From: Chromera velia
Lineage: Eukaryota; Sar; Chromeraceae
Length of the DNA stretch: 64,000 nucleotides
NCBI GenBank assembly: GCA_018398765.1
Contig: JAHBMJ010000112.1
Location: 89,463-153,462, forward strand
Direction of reading: 5' to 3'
Made by a program: the position numbers and the translations under genes. Shown here piece after piece: positions 13,301-24,324 of this stretch; position 1 is the first letter of the stretch; each line of letters starts with the position of its first letter. The notes under the pieces were generated by a model that was not told the origin of the DNA, ran no database searches, and saw only the letters and a program-made list of their open reading frames with translations.

Positions 13301-14149
13301 GGGGGACAGGGATAGAGAGACAGGGAAACAGAGAAGCCATGAGTGTGTGTGCGTGTGTGTGGAAGAGAGAGAGAGGGAGAAAGACAGAGGGAACAGAGCA
13401 GAAAAACATACACCACGATAGAGAAAGAGACATCTGGGGTGCGGGTAACATTTCCAGCAAGAGTGACTCACTTCAAAAGCAAATCTGATCCCTGCCCAAG
13501 CGAAGCACATGATATTCAAGGTGATACCCACACCGTTCATCGCAACCCGGAGCTGCATAGGAACAGACACGTAAAGACACGCACACACGCAGACGGTTTG
13601 CTGATCGGCAAGCGGAGACGTGGGTGAGCAACAAGGAGAGTGGACGACTTCAGGCAAACCCCAGATTCATGAGGTGATGATCAAAGGATGAGAGAAAGAA
13701 TCAAAACATTCACACGGAGACTGCTGACGAGACGGTCAGTAGAGCAGACAGAAATGTCTTCGCATCCAAACAGCTTTCACTGACATGGCCGAGTTTGACG
13801 GCAAGTCCCTGGACGAATCTGATGCCTGCATACAAAGAAGCAGAGAGACGAGGAACCGAAGTCAGCCCGAAAGGAGGTCAGCCATTGACGAGCAGTGCAC
13901 AGGAGGCTGGCTGCTCGCGTGTGAAAAGAAAAACGGGAAACAAAAAACAAAGCACCACACAGACATCTGTCTTACGGGACCGACCGGAGAGCAGCATCAA
14001 GATCATGACTACCCCCAGGGGGATCAGCACGAATGCCTGCAGAGAAGCAAATGAAGGAGAGGCAGTCGCTGAATATCCACATCTTCCTTGACATCTTCCT
14101 TGAGATCACCCACAAAGAGACACCTCATGGCAGCAGCACTCCATACCAT
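10361..14149 (-). CDS. BAP31-like ER membrane protein, 219 aa
   Basis: Minus-strand exons 14149-14114, 14036-13976, 13825-13785, 13552-13472, 13131-13079, 11767-11648 and 10628-10361 join in phase to 660 bp. The family (BAP31/Yet) is a three-helix ER protein acting in export and quality control of membrane proteins. Helix 1 contains LIPLGVVMILMLL, helix 2 GVGITLNIMCFAWAG, and helix 3 lies in the family hallmark beginning MKLWRLERNYWI, equivalent to the MKLFRAQRN of animal BAP31. The helices are spaced as in the family. The C-terminal 88 residues differ from the usual coiled coil: they are Gly-, Pro- and Ala-rich, then charged, ending ASKSK rather than a clean KKXX signal. The acceptor before exon 5 is weak (GAG); 13125 is an alternative. 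Intron 5 holds an assembly gap and intron 6 a tetranucleotide repeat. Confidence 0.82.
10960..11647. repeat. GACT/GGAC tetranucleotide repeat
   Basis: Long imperfect run of GACT, GGAC and TGGACTGAC units filling most of the last intron of the BAP31-like gene. Ser-Val-Ser-Gln and Ser-Val-Arg-Pro frames through it are repeat artefacts. The exon donor GTCAGT at 11647 merges with the repeat. Confidence 0.93.
12230..12665. repeat. Minisatellite with embedded ATAC microsatellite
   Basis: Repeated unit: CATGGGAGGTTTG, a G-run, CACAAAGGAGTAACCACACA, then (CATA)n and AGGCATACA. At least four copies are visible, separated by varying numbers of CATA, and the array is interrupted by the assembly gap. 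It is in an intron of the BAP31-like gene. Confidence 0.9.
12467..12567. other. Assembly gap
   Basis: Run of N inside the minisatellite. The true repeat length is unknown. Confidence 0.99.
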
Positions 14150-14929
14150 CGATCCTGACCTCGAATTTCATCTTCCAAGAAACACACAGGAAAAGCAGAA
14201 ACGTTCCTGGCTGGCGTCCTTCTCTTGGAAGAGATCACTTTCTACGGAAACCAACTTCCCGTCTCCAGTTTGTGAAAAGAAACAATTCTGAAAAGTAGCG
14301 CCTCTCGTTTCTCGTCAAAGTACCCGCACCCAGCCATACACCTGATCATACACCTGGATGTGCTCCTAGGCTGCTGTGCTGAACAAAGGTGAACTGGGTT
14401 CGGCTCAGCTTTCAGCAGGACATGCTCACAGTGGAGTCGTAATTTTCGCAGGAGACGGCTCGGCTGTGGAAGCATGTGGAAGCCGATGGAAGCCGTGACA
14501 CTGCAGGGCGCGTGCGTCGATCATCGTCGATCAACGCGTGCATGCCAAGAAATTTCAGCGGAGACGGACAAGATAAAGAAGCTAGCTGTCTGAACGTGTG
14601 TGAACTTGGACGCGTGTCTCCTAAGCTGCCTCTGTTTTCCAATTTGACATGTGTTTGCCATATATGAGTTGTATTGCCAAAGAAAATCACTTTCATGCAC
14701 AAGGACCAAAGGCAGCTGCTTAAAGCTTTAGCATACACAAAAGAACTGTGTCAGGGCGATTCTGTGTGACTGTCGTTTACACCCGTCTATATCCGTCTCC
14801 GTGAGTAAGTGAAGCCAATTCGGCGTTCGTCGGGTGGTCAGCGGGCAGATCAGGACAGTGGGTACGTTATTCCGTGTTTCTACATCATTTCCCGTCAGTG
14901 CCCTCGTTGAGTGCGGTTGCCACTGAACG
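14150..14929. other. Divergent intergenic region
   Basis: Separates the BAP31-like gene (minus) from the small Cys-rich gene (plus) and must hold both promoters. I see no TATA box, initiator or coding exon that I can defend. Confidence 0.5.
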
Positions 14930-15181
14930 ATGTCTTCACAAACAGAAGGAGACGGTCAGGCAAAGCCAGCAGAAGAAGAGAAGAGCTTCACGATTGACTT
15001 TCTTGGGACAAAACGGGGCAAGTGCAAACAGTGCGCTTCCTGCAAGAAGTACGCTTTGAAGCAGTTGAGTGTCAGGCAGAAGATGAGCACCTGATCGGGG
15101 CCGAGTTGGATCAACGATCCCTCCGCAGTCAACTGTGCTGCCTGCGGATGCCCCCCCAACCAGCATCAAAAGATGGACTAA
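14930..15181 (+). CDS. Small Cys-rich (putative zinc-binding) protein, 63 aa
   Basis: Exon 1 is 14930-15068 (ATG at 14930) and exon 2 is 15129-15181, with the stop at 15179-15181. A 60-bp intron GTGTCA...CCGCAG separates them in phase 1. The protein has an acidic/polar N-terminus followed by a compact Cys region: CKQCASCKKYALKQL in exon 1, then NCAACGCPPNQH after the splice. Cys spacing C-x2-C-x2-C ... C-x2-C-x-C-x4-H looks like a zinc ribbon or treble-clef site and is only complete if the intron is removed. Without splicing the frame stops after eight further codons and loses the second half of the motif. I do not recognise the family, and function is unknown. Its neighbour on the left is transcribed divergently. 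Confidence 0.6.
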
Positions 15182-16514
15182 TGGCGGCATCCGTCTGCAT
15201 GACCTGCACTGCGTCGAAGCAGCAGCCGACTTTGTTGTGGTGAATTTTTCTTTCATTTTTCTCCTTTCAGTGACTTGAAGGTCGCACGGTGCGGGAGCCG
15301 AAAGAGGATTGCATCGGGCTGCCTGCAAAGCGGCTCTGCGGGAGACTCTATCTGATCGGGTGCCTGGCTGGCGGCATATTTACTACGATGTATACTGCTC
15401 ATTCGTGGCTGACTTCAGCGCCTGTGTTGGGGTCGGAAGACGCGTTGGTGTCTGCATGTTAATTGGTGCTTTTTTGGGTTTGTTCTTGGTGTGAAAGATG
15501 CCATTGCCAAGCAGCCGCGGAGGGCAAACGGGAAGGCACGGCGACGAGTTCGACGAAGAGCTGGCCTGAAAGAAACGGAAGTTTCAGGGCCAGCTCTGAT
15601 TTTTCTCGATCCGCTTGCGCTCCCGCTTTGGATTTCCGCAGCCCGCTTAATTCTCTCTTTTTCTCGCTAACGCTTCAATAACGCTTCTGTATGGCAGATG
15701 AATCGATCGGATCAGCATCGTAAGAGAGACCCGACAAAACCCGTTGAAGTACGGTTGAAACACAAAAATCCATGTTTACTCTCTAGCGCCCAGGCTCATC
15801 AAGGTCTGATTTAGGGGATCTTACGAGTAGTGGGAGAGAAGTCAGAGAAGAGGAATGTTTACTTATCATTGTTTACTGAGAAAACTTTACTTTCCTTCTA
15901 GCTTTTCTTATGCGCCATCGCCATTGACCCGGCCATAATTAAGAGTTAAGCGTCAAACTTTAATCCTATCATAAATTAGCAAATAGGTACTAGGTATGCA
16001 TCTTAACCAGCATCTCAATCATTTTACTATATTTTTGAATGATTTTTCTTTCTAGCTGGAAATGAAATTAAATTTAAAAGTTATAAAATATTTTTTTAGA
16101 GCTAGTTTTAGAGTCGTAACTTCATGTACAATCATTGTACATACCTTAATTTATTTTAGAACAAACACTTGAATTTAAATAATTATAGCTAAAACCTGTT
16201 GTGCATTTTAACGGAATTTTTAAATCAAAGCCTTGGTCAACCCTTCTTAACCCCTCCCACCCGGCCTTTTTTTAGCCATTTACTACTGAGTTCAATTTCA
16301 TATTGTTCAAATCATTATTTTATTTTATTTGATCATAAGAGTGTACGTACCTACTGAGCTGTCCTCTAAGGAGGCTTCAGACAACGTTTCGCATCATTGG
16401 CCCTGTAGATTCACCTCACTTCAGACGAACTGTGACTAGAACCATCCCTAATGAACAAATCCCGAAAATTGTTTGCCCGCTCGCCCCAGCTGTGTCGATC
16501 AGTCAATCGATCAA
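15182..16514. other. Intergenic region, AT-rich from about 15700
   Basis: Holds the 3' regions of the small Cys-rich gene (+) and the VAMP7-like gene (-). No exon, RNA gene or recognisable repeat was found. Confidence 0.5.
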
Positions 16515-19500
16515 TTACCGCGTTGTCCAAGACCTCCCACAGGTGAAAGGAGACAGCGTTGGACCGCCGCATGCGATAGAGACCACAACAAATACTGCCC
16601 CCTGCACAAAATCAAACGTGGTGATCATGCAGGCCGAGATCACCAAACAGGATCATCGAACGTTAGGTACGCCCGTCCAATTTCTGCCTCAAATGACAGC
16701 TATACATGCACACGTGCGGAATGGAAACAAGACGAGATCACAATTTTGTTGCGGCTTTCCAAAGTGCATCTGATCGAAAGGGGTCTTTCTGTCTGAACCC
16801 CGCACAGCACGGTCACGCCACGCTCCATTTCGTGTTCAAACAATAAGTCGCTGTCCAATTCCCCTTTCTTCCATTGGTCAACTTCTTGTGACAGATTCCT
16901 CTCTGGGATCTCACCGACCAGCAAGACTGCAGTGAGAACGAGGTAGGCCTTCACCTGCAGGCAGGCAGGAAAGCGGCAAAGCGTCCACACACAGATTCCC
17001 AAAGAACAGACACACGAGAAAGAATGGGACGGCCCCATGCGTCTGCAGGCAGCAGGCGGGACGTTGCAAAAAGAATGCAAGCTGACAGGCAGGGGCGCAG
17101 GCAGCAAGGTGTGAGGCGACACTCCCCAAAACGGCTGGAGGGCTTGATTCCTTCCTTCCTTCCTGTTCAGAAACGGAATTAAGGCACCTGCAGTCCTCGC
17201 TGAACAGTGAGGTCGGCCGGTAGGTAGACACGAGAAGCTCCAGGGAGTAGACAAGGGCACCACTTTCGTCACACTTTCACTTCCTAGAACGCGTGTTTGC
17301 AGAGAGAGAGAGTCAGAGCGCGTGCGCGCGCGCGAGAGAGAGAGAGAGAGAGAAACAGACAGATGGAGAGACAGGAAGCCCATTTTCTCACATAGACAGA
17401 CAGAGAGATAGGCCACCCAAACGAGTAAACAGATGAAAAAGTGCAGGAGAGCAAGCGACGGAGTGACAGATCTGAACAAGTCCAAAGCCATCTTATCAAA
17501 AGCCCGACTTAGTGCTCCCCTCTCTTCCTAGCATCAAATCATGAAGAAAGAAGGAAGGAACACGGATCACTTCAACTTTCCCTCTCTCTTCCTTGCATCA
17601 AATCATGAAGAAAGAAGGAAGGAAAACGGATCACTTCAACTTTCCCTCTCTCTTCCTTGCATCAAATCATGAAGAAAGAAGGAAGGAACACGGATCAATT
17701 CAACTTTCAGCCGCCAGAGAAAGTCAAAGCGACAAAGAGATAGACACGAAGAAACACATAGCAACAGGCAAATAGGCAGACGGCAGGGTCGACACACAGA
17801 CTCCTCTTCCTGTCTCCTACCTGTTGCCACCACATATTTCTCTTCAGACCGCGAGCAGAATATCTAAAAGCCCCCGCCTGCACGCACAACTACAAACATG
17901 AGCAGGTCTGTCTATACACGAATGTTCCCTACCTGGTCAACTTTTCAGCCATTCCGCCAATGAAGGAACGCATTTTCTCATCCGCAGCGATATGTCTACA
18001 CAGAGGGAACACAAAGAAGAGCGCGGGCACGTTTCCGGACATCAAGAGGACCTTCATTTCTTCCCCCCCCTTCTTTTCTTCTTTCTTGACTGCATGGACT
18101 GAGCGGCCGATGCCCAAAAGTCCAGAGAGGATTCAAGAGTCGGTCAGGGGGTCGGTCTGTCAGACAATCAATTCTCCTCGAATACGTCCGTCACGAAGGG
18201 TCGCAGCAAGTAACTGAATTGGTAATAAAGTAACAAATTTTCTCTGTTTCCTTCTCCCCCCTGAGAAGAGACGAATCACGTCACGAAGGACGCAAAGCAC
18301 CAATCTGTTTGCCCCCCCTGCCTCTGTCTTGTTCTATTTCTTCTCTTTCCCTGCATGTGTCCTGATGGACTCATGACTGCATGTCTCTCAAGCTGCTGGC
18401 TGGCTAGCTGGCTGACGCTGTGTTTCAGGAGGTCCGTTTTTTCGACCAACGAGTCGATCATCTCTCCCCTTTGCATCACCTTTCCTGCCGCATGAAGGAA
18501 ACACAATTGAATGCATTCATTTTTATACGGAATGATTTTTTTTTTCTGCACAAATGAACGCATGCATCTCTCCCCTTTGCATCACCTTTCCTGCCGCATA
18601 AAGGAAACACAATTAATTGAAAGAGGTACGTTTCGGGGGACATGCGAGCAGTCGGACAGCATCTCTTCGTCCCGTGTTCTCGGTAAACAGGCAGACGGGA
18701 GGAAAGTGATTTTAGGCAACACAGAAAGCCACTTCGACAGTCACGAATGGAGAAAGGGCGGGGTGGTTTTTGCGAAGTTTTCCTGGTCTGAAAGACGAGA
18801 AAAGCCCCCCCCCCCCCCNCCCCCCCCCCCCTACACGAACGGATCTACTCACCGATGTTGCTTCTGACGAGCTCAGTGACGCCCTCCAGTTCTGTCTCCA
18901 CTCTCTCGAGCGAGGAGTGTCCCGACCGGCCTCCAAATTTCTCCTGAAGGGAGGGCAATTCAAAGAACAAAATAGAGTCAAAGGAAGACAGACAGAAAGG
19001 CAGACGCACCGAAAGAAGTAAAGAAAGAACGGGAGAACCAGCCAAGGAACGAACGAGCTGAGGGAGGGGAAAGAGGATAGAGTGGAACACGATCACGCAC
19101 CAAGAAACATACAACTGAGCTGGCTGACATACCATGCAAGATTTCAGGACTTTCGTCAGGGCTTCTTGCCGAGATTCTCCTCTTCCTCCTGTGGGTTGCC
19201 GGTCGTATGCGACTTTGAATCTCCGCTTCAACTCTTCCTGCAGGGTGACAAGAAATCGCTTTGCAAAGAAAAAATGCCAGCACTAACCTTGTGCATTCAG
19301 AAATTTCCTAGTTTTTTTCTTCTCGCTAAGATTCCTCTCTTTCTTTCTGTCCTCTCATTTTGATTGTCGTTCTTTCACTCTGTTCGCTTTCTCGTTTGGT
19401 TCGTCGGTCTCTCCGTCCTTCCATCATCGCTAGGAAAGAAGGAGCCCCGTACACTCCAAGCAACGAGTAGGCGGCACATGCCCTGGCAGTGGTAAGACAC

Positions 19501-20358
19501 GACTTTCTTGCAGGAGCGGCCCTTGCCGAGCCGCTTGCGCGAGACCGAGGGGCAATGCAAAGAACTTCAATCTGAAGAAGAGGCAAGCAGAAGCAGGTGA
19601 GGCAACTCAGAGAGGCATTCTCCATTTCTTCCTTCTTTGCGCTTGAGGGACCACCTTGATCTTGCAAGACAGAAAGAAGCTGAGGTGAATGAGAAGACAA
19701 ACGCAGGAAGGCTGGCAGACACACGCTCACATACACGCAGACGGACAGACTGGCTGACGGACCAGAAAGGAGAAGGACCCGTCTGCCCCGGACTCTGCGT
19801 CTGCTATGCAGATGTAGTGGAGGTCCCCATCGGTCAGCTGCAGTGGGTACGTGAGCACACGAGAGAGAACAAGAAGAGTCTCCGAGTCACATCATTACAG
19901 AACGCAACCTGAAAACAAGGAACTGGTGAAAGAAGCGTCGAGATAAGGGGGAAGGACTGCATGAAGGAGGATGGAAAGGGGACGGGCCCCCTGCGGAGAG
20001 GAACGCGGGGAACGCACACATGCATGCAGTGGGTGCTGGTTGAGACGTTAACTGACACAATTGAAGGTTCTGTTGTCGTACATGTACCGTCTCTTCCCTT
20101 CCTTCCCTGATATCTTGGAAGTCATTCGCCTGCACAGACAGCCAATTGTCGAGGGATGGTGGGAAGATTGGTTGGTACAACGGCTTGTTTAAGGAGAGAC
20201 AACCACAAGAATTGACTGAGTCAGTCTGGAGACGGCTAAAATGATTGTCTGCCTGCGGAAGAACCCGACCATGCAATTTCAAGGAGGCCATCGTCGGAGT
20301 CCGTGTACTCACAGAGCACAACGGCACCCTTCACAACCAGGGCATGGGTGATTGTCAT
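16515..20358 (-). CDS. VAMP7-like longin R-SNARE, 226 aa
   Basis: Nine minus-strand exons (20358-20270, 20129-20057, 19837-19763, 19237-19133, 18943-18853, 18484-18417, 17877-17821, 16954-16919, 16601-16515) join to 681 bp. R-SNAREs on vesicles pair with Q-SNAREs to fuse membranes, VAMP7 types on endosome, lysosome, vacuole and plasma-membrane routes. The longin fold is residues 1 to about 120: HALVVKGAVVLCEY, then RYMYDNRTFNC, then LHYICIADAE. The SNARE helix is about 123-183, with the zero-layer Arg near residue 150 in MQRGEMIDSLVEKTDLL. The conserved pre-membrane block LKRNMWWQQ precedes a C-terminal anchor (AYLVLTAVLLGAVFVVVSIA) and a short luminal tail. Length fits the family (about 220). 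For exon 8 the donor GTCGGT was chosen over the nearby GTGAGA because only it keeps the hydrophobic helix in frame. Confidence 0.88.
18460..18614. repeat. Duplicated splice acceptor plus start of exon 6 of the VAMP7-like gene
   Basis: About 49 bases at 18460-18508 recur at 18566-18614 with only a few changes. On the sense strand each copy has the GCGGCAG acceptor followed by the first 25 bases of exon 6. The upstream copy runs into non-coding sequence after GGGGAGAGATG, so it is a decoy acceptor with an exon fragment. Confidence 0.85.
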
Positions 20359-20681
20359 CTCGGCGTTCCTTTTTGGGTGTCCATATATACGTCAACTTGC
20401 TCGGGATGAACGAGTGTTGTTGTGGTCACGAAGGATATGTCCCTCAACCTTATTCGTCAGCCTGTGTTTCCTGTGTGGATAGTTGGCAAGAACCAGGCCG
20501 ACAGGAAGCCAGAGAACTACTGTAGATGCATTGCGTTTCAACTGCCTTTCGCGGAACGCTCGGGTGTTCATATGGTGTTCATCAATGTTCATCATTGGTC
20601 TTCGTCGAAATGAGACGTGGACTCATGCGTGCAGTGCGGCAATGATGCGGCAATGGCATCGCGACCATGCAGTGGCCCCGG

Positions 20682-20852
20682 AGGGCGGAGCGAGGCTTGA
20701 AACATGTTCGCACGGAGCTCTCCACCCGGGGGGCACTTAATCCCCCGCGACTCCTTGGTACTCCTTGGCCCCGGATCGAGGGCAGAGCGAGGCTTAAAAC
20801 ATATTCGCACGGAGCTCTCCACCCAGGAGGCACTTAATCCCCCGCGACTCCT
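20682..20852. repeat. Two tandem copies of a 96-bp GC-rich repeat
   Basis: GGAGCGAGGCTTGAAACATG-like unit followed by TTCGCACGGAGCTCTCCACC and CACTTAATCCCCCGCGACTC, present twice with about 90 percent identity by eye. It is followed by CGACACCTGAGGCGACG, which also occurs in the 23084-23455 repeat. Origin unknown. Confidence 0.75.
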
Positions 20853-21267
20853 TCCTCCGACACCTGAGGCGACGGGCTAAATCTTACATGGCAATATAGG
20901 TGCGGCAGTATGAGATATTAGTTAGTGCCTTAAGGAAAAAAAATCGTACACGCGGAATGCGTGCACGGAGGTGCGAGGCTGCGCGCGTCGGCATGCATCG
21001 CGACGGCGAGACAACGAGAAAACAGTAAGTACTGTATTATAATAAAGCATAGAAGAGAACAAAAGAATAATACAGAAATAAAATTAAAGAATAAAGAAAG
21101 AAAGATCATTCTTTCATACCCTAAAACGTTGGTGGTGAAGGAGTGGTAAAAAGAAGGAGAGATATAAGATAAAGAGATGATTGAGTAGGAAAAAAAGGAA
21201 ATGAGTTGGTTGGTGAACTTGGTGTCAGAGCAATTCATGTTTGCGTCATACTAGGTAATATTAGGCG

Positions 21268-21630
21268 TCGTAGTGTACGTGTTGACAATGTCGCACGCAG
21301 TGAGAGCAAGCGGCTCATCCACGTCATGCCGTATTATGCTGCTGACCGCGAGTGGCCACAACACCGGCGGTGCGCGCGGCTAGGCAATTCATTAATCTGC
21401 ATACAGTCGTACTTCAAGTAGGCACGATTGTCTCCATGAGTCTCAGAAACGGTGCGATCCTCTTTGAATTACATAGCTAGAAGAGAAACAGATGAACAAC
21501 ACCACAATATGAATGCGTAGGCAGACTATGGGTAGATTAAAGAGTTTGCTAGGTATGTGGTAATGTGGGGAGAGCTGATTGATAGAATTTGACAGCTAAA
21601 AAGCTCCTAGAACGTTTAAACGTTTACTGA
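21268..21630. repeat. Dispersed repeat, segment Q, copy 2
   Basis: Matches 1640-1985 along its length, sharing GCAGTGAGAGCRAGCGGCTC and the ending of the unit. Non-coding. Confidence 0.72.
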
Positions 21631-21796
21631 CGCCCTCCTTGATCGGGAAGACGACGTAGTGTTGAAAACCGTCTTACAAGATTGAGAGCCTTGGCGAGAG
21701 TCGAGAAAAAAAGGCAATACGCAAGCAGTTTGTTTGTTTTCAGTTCTCTTCTGCCTTTGATCTGTTATCCTGAGTCCTTTTGTTCTGCTTGTTGAC

Positions 21797-22470
21797 TTGG
21801 AGATGGCGTCTCTTCTTCTTGAAGATTCTAGGCTTTATGGAACTGGTGATATAATGCCTCTTCCGGTAACACTGCATGTGGAGCTGGAGATGACTGTTTG
21901 GATAAAAAAAAAGTTGTGAAGAGGAGACTAAGTCCTTTAAATAGAGAACAAGGCTGATGAAAAGCTGTTGGCATGCCAATTTGTGTATGGTGAGCGGTGG
22001 TAAGGCTTGTATGGGCAGACTTCAATACGAGTAAAAGAAGAAGGCAAGCTGTCCAGGGGGAGTTACGGTTTAGGATGGTTTAGGCCTCCAAGAGTGGCAG
22101 TAAAGTGTGGTATCTGTAGTAGTATACAGAGAAGAAGAGGGTGAAAGGTGCGGAAATGTGCAGAAAAATCTTGAGACAGGCGACAACAGAGACGCTTGCA
22201 GAGACGGATGAGACGGATAGTTGTAGTCCACACGATTCCGTGCACAAAGTCCTTCCTGTGCTTTCCCTGTTTGTCCTTGCATCAATGAATGATGTGTTTT
22301 GCACTGGAAGAGAATGTGGGGATAGGGAGGTAATAGAAGAGAGAGGAAAGCAAACTGGCGAATGAATTGGAAGGCTTTTTGCTTACTGTCTGGCAGATAG
22401 AAGTATGTACGTCCCAAAAGTGAGAAAGAAATCAAGTACGTACGAATTGAAGATAGAATTCTGGATATAT
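21797..22470. repeat. Dispersed repeat, segment P, copy 2
   Basis: Matches 525-1195 in the same orientation. It is followed almost at once by a partial segment Q (22480-22715), giving the order Q-P-Q here versus P-Q on the left of the window. Confidence 0.75.
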
Positions 22471-22479
22471 GTGGAGTTG

Positions 22480-22715
22480 CCTAGGATTTGCATGCAGTCG
22501 TGCTTCAAGTAGGTATGATCGTCTCTATAAAAAACGGCGCGATCCTCTTTGAGTTACATAACTAGAAGAAAAACAGATGAACAACATCACAATATGAATG
22601 CATAGGCAGACTATGGGTAGATTAAAGAGTTTGCTAGGTATGTGGTGATGTAGGGAGAGCTGATTAATAGAGTTTGACAGCTAAAAAGCTCCTAGAACGG
22701 TTAAACGTTTACTAA
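22480..22715. repeat. Dispersed repeat, segment Q, partial copy 3
   Basis: Matches the right two thirds of segment Q, ending in TAGAACGGTTAAACGTTTACT, and lies directly beside the complete small inverted-repeat element. Confidence 0.7.
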
Positions 22716-22736
22716 ATGTAGATCAGAGATAAAAAC

Positions 22737-22970
22737 AACCTCCCTGAACCTAAGTGCCACTTGAAAAAATATAATTAAGATGATCTCTATCTGCGGCATC
22801 GTTTTTCAAGAAACCATCCATGCCTGCGGCGTAAATAGTCAAGACACCATCTAGGTATGTAGCTTTGGCTTTCAAAACACGGTAAATGATCTGCAGCTGC
22901 GGCGCAAACTTTCAAGCTTATCCAAAAATGCGGCTTAAACTTTCAAGTGGTAGTTAGGTTCAGGGAGGTT
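22737..22970. mobile_element. MITE-like element with 26-bp terminal inverted repeats
   Basis: The left end (22737-22762, reading AACCTCCCTGAACCTAAGTG then CCACTT) and right end (22945-22970) are inverted copies with about two mismatches. The 234-bp element has no ORF and carries TGCGGC words internally, as expected of a non-autonomous DNA transposon. Flanks (GATAAAAAC and ATAAAGATG) show no clear target duplication, so the superfamily is undetermined. A truncated relative is at 2076-2265. Confidence 0.7.
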
Positions 22971-23083
22971 ATAAAGATGACAGAATATTTTGTGACAGTA
23001 CTTTAAGATTTTCAGTCCTATGTTCTTTTTTTTGTTCTAAGGGCCTTTTATACTGCCGCACCTATTTTAAGATTCAGCTAGGC

Positions 23084-23455
23084 GACGCTCGCAGGAGCAT
23101 ACACACAGGCCCTGGCATGCCCTCACAACTTGACGGAATGGCCCCTGCCTGGGTTCCACACCGATGCATCAATAGCGCCATAGAAGGCGGAGCTGTAATT
23201 TATTCATACCTTCCGGGGCCTTTGGAGTTGTGAGCGGAGCGAGCGGCTCTGTAGCTGTCCTTCGACACCTGAGGTGACGCTCGCAGGAGCGTGCACACAG
23301 GCCCTGGCATACCTTCACAACTTGATGGAGCGGCCCCTGCCTAGGTTCCACACCGCTGTATCAATGGCCCCACGGAGGGCGGAGCTGTAATTCATTCATG
23401 CCTTCTGGGGCCTTTGGAGTTGCGAGCGGAGCGAGCGGCTCTGTAGCTGTTTATA
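23084..23455. repeat. Two tandem copies of a 192-bp repeat
   Basis: The unit begins GACGCTCGCAGGAGC and continues through CACACAGGCCCTGGCAT to GCGAGCGGCTCTGTAGCTGT. Copies start at 23084 and 23276 and differ at roughly one base in twelve by eye. The second copy runs into the palindromic patch that follows. Confidence 0.85.
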
Positions 23456-23590
23456 TAGCTCGGCCCGCGCCCCTGGTGCACGGGGTCCCGCGGGCCGGCG
23501 TCAGGGGCGCGGGCCGGCGTCTTGCATATGGCGCACGTACGCCGCCCGGGATGCATATGGCAGCACGCATGGCCGCCGGCCATATGGCCG
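23455..23590. repeat. GC-rich palindromic patch
   Basis: Dense overlapping palindromes and inverted words (GGGCCGGCG, GGCGCGGGCC, GCATATG, GGCCGCCGGCC, CATATGGCC) next to the tandem repeat and about 180 bp upstream of the first base of the phosphatase-inhibitor 5' leader intron. Confidence 0.55.
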
Positions 23591-23769
23591 CCGATCATTC
23601 AATCCAGCGGTCAGCAAATGTTATGCATGACCTTTGTTCACCTTCCATTGCTGAATCCAACGTTGTTCGGTTGTTCTGCGCCATTCTGCGCCACATATTT
23701 CTCTTCACCGAAAGACCGAAACCGAAATACGACGCCAACTACTGGAACAGGCAAAGAGCTCCAGCCCCG

Positions 23770-23847
23770 GTGAGTGGGTTTCTCTGGGCTCCTCCATGAG
23801 TCGAGAAGTGTTGTTTGAATCAGCTTCGCATTCAAATCTTCTCTCAG
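23770..23847 (+). other. Probable 5'-UTR intron of the inhibitor-2 gene
   Basis: A good donor (GTGAGT) at 23770 and a CTCTCAG acceptor ending at 23847 flank 78 bases directly upstream of the inhibitor-2 start. Splicing places a short leader before the ATG at 23881. Confidence 0.5.
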
Positions 23848-23880
23848 GTCTGCTGTCGTGAATCAGTGGGACATGTCGAA

Positions 23881-24210
23881 ATGAAGAAGCCGGGCTCCGA
23901 AAAGAAAAAGAGTGCCGGTGTAAAGTTTGACGAGGCGGTGATTGCAGAGCATGACAAGGAGAGGGGCACACGTCAAAAGATCATAGAGCCCAAGACGCCC
24001 TTCCACTACGCCTCTGAAGACGGACAGGATCAGGAGGCCTCTTCAAGCAACGGGGGCGCAGTGTGCCCAAAGGATTTGGCCAACAAGCTCAACGACCATG
24101 CGAAAAAAGCAGCCTTTGAGGAGAAGAGGAAGGCGCACTACAATGAATATGAGGCGGTGAAAGCGATGAAGGCAAAGATGGCGGCAGGAGACGACGACGA
24201 TGACGAATGA
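23881..24210 (+). CDS. Protein phosphatase 1 inhibitor-2 (IPP-2/PPP1R2 family), 109 aa
   Basis: Single coding exon. Inhibitor-2 is a disordered regulator that wraps around the PP1 catalytic subunit through several short motifs. All are visible: VKFDE at residues 14-18 (RVxF/KSQKW-like N-terminal docking), then the family core RGTRQKIIEPKTPFHY at 28-43 with the EPKTP kinase-site block, and RKAHYNEYEAVK at 83-94 containing the HYNE sequence that reaches the PP1 active site. The tail is acidic (GDDDDDE). It is shorter than animal homologues (about 200 aa), like known protist and plant forms. The ATG at 23881 is preferred over an upstream in-frame frame because a spliced 5' leader fits just before it. 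The gene stands alone, with repeats on both sides. Confidence 0.9.
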   Translation: MKKPGSEKKKSAGVKFDEAVIAEHDKERGTRQKIIEPKTPFHYASEDGQDQEASSSNGGAVCPKDLANKLNDHAKKAAFEEKRKAHYNEYEAVKAMKAKMAAGDDDDDE

Positions 24211-24240
24211 GAGGGGAAGATCCACCACAGATTGGGATGG

Positions 24241-24324
24241 GAGGGTGTGAGGGAGACTGACTGAACGTATCCTTCGAGGAGGGAGGGCGTGAGGGAGACT
24301 GACTGAACGTATCCTTCGAGGAGG
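24241..24324. repeat. Two tandem copies of a 42-bp unit in the inhibitor-2 3' region
   Basis: GAGGGAGACTGACTGAACGT followed by ATCCTTCGAGGAGGGAGGG is repeated at 24249 and 24291, thirty bases after the stop codon. Confidence 0.85.

Noticed and set aside
19326-19736. 136-codon minus frame with an Ala/Arg-rich stretch inside the VAMP7-like gene
   Set aside because: Exons 3 and 4 of the longin domain join perfectly in phase without it, and family alignment leaves no room for an insert there.
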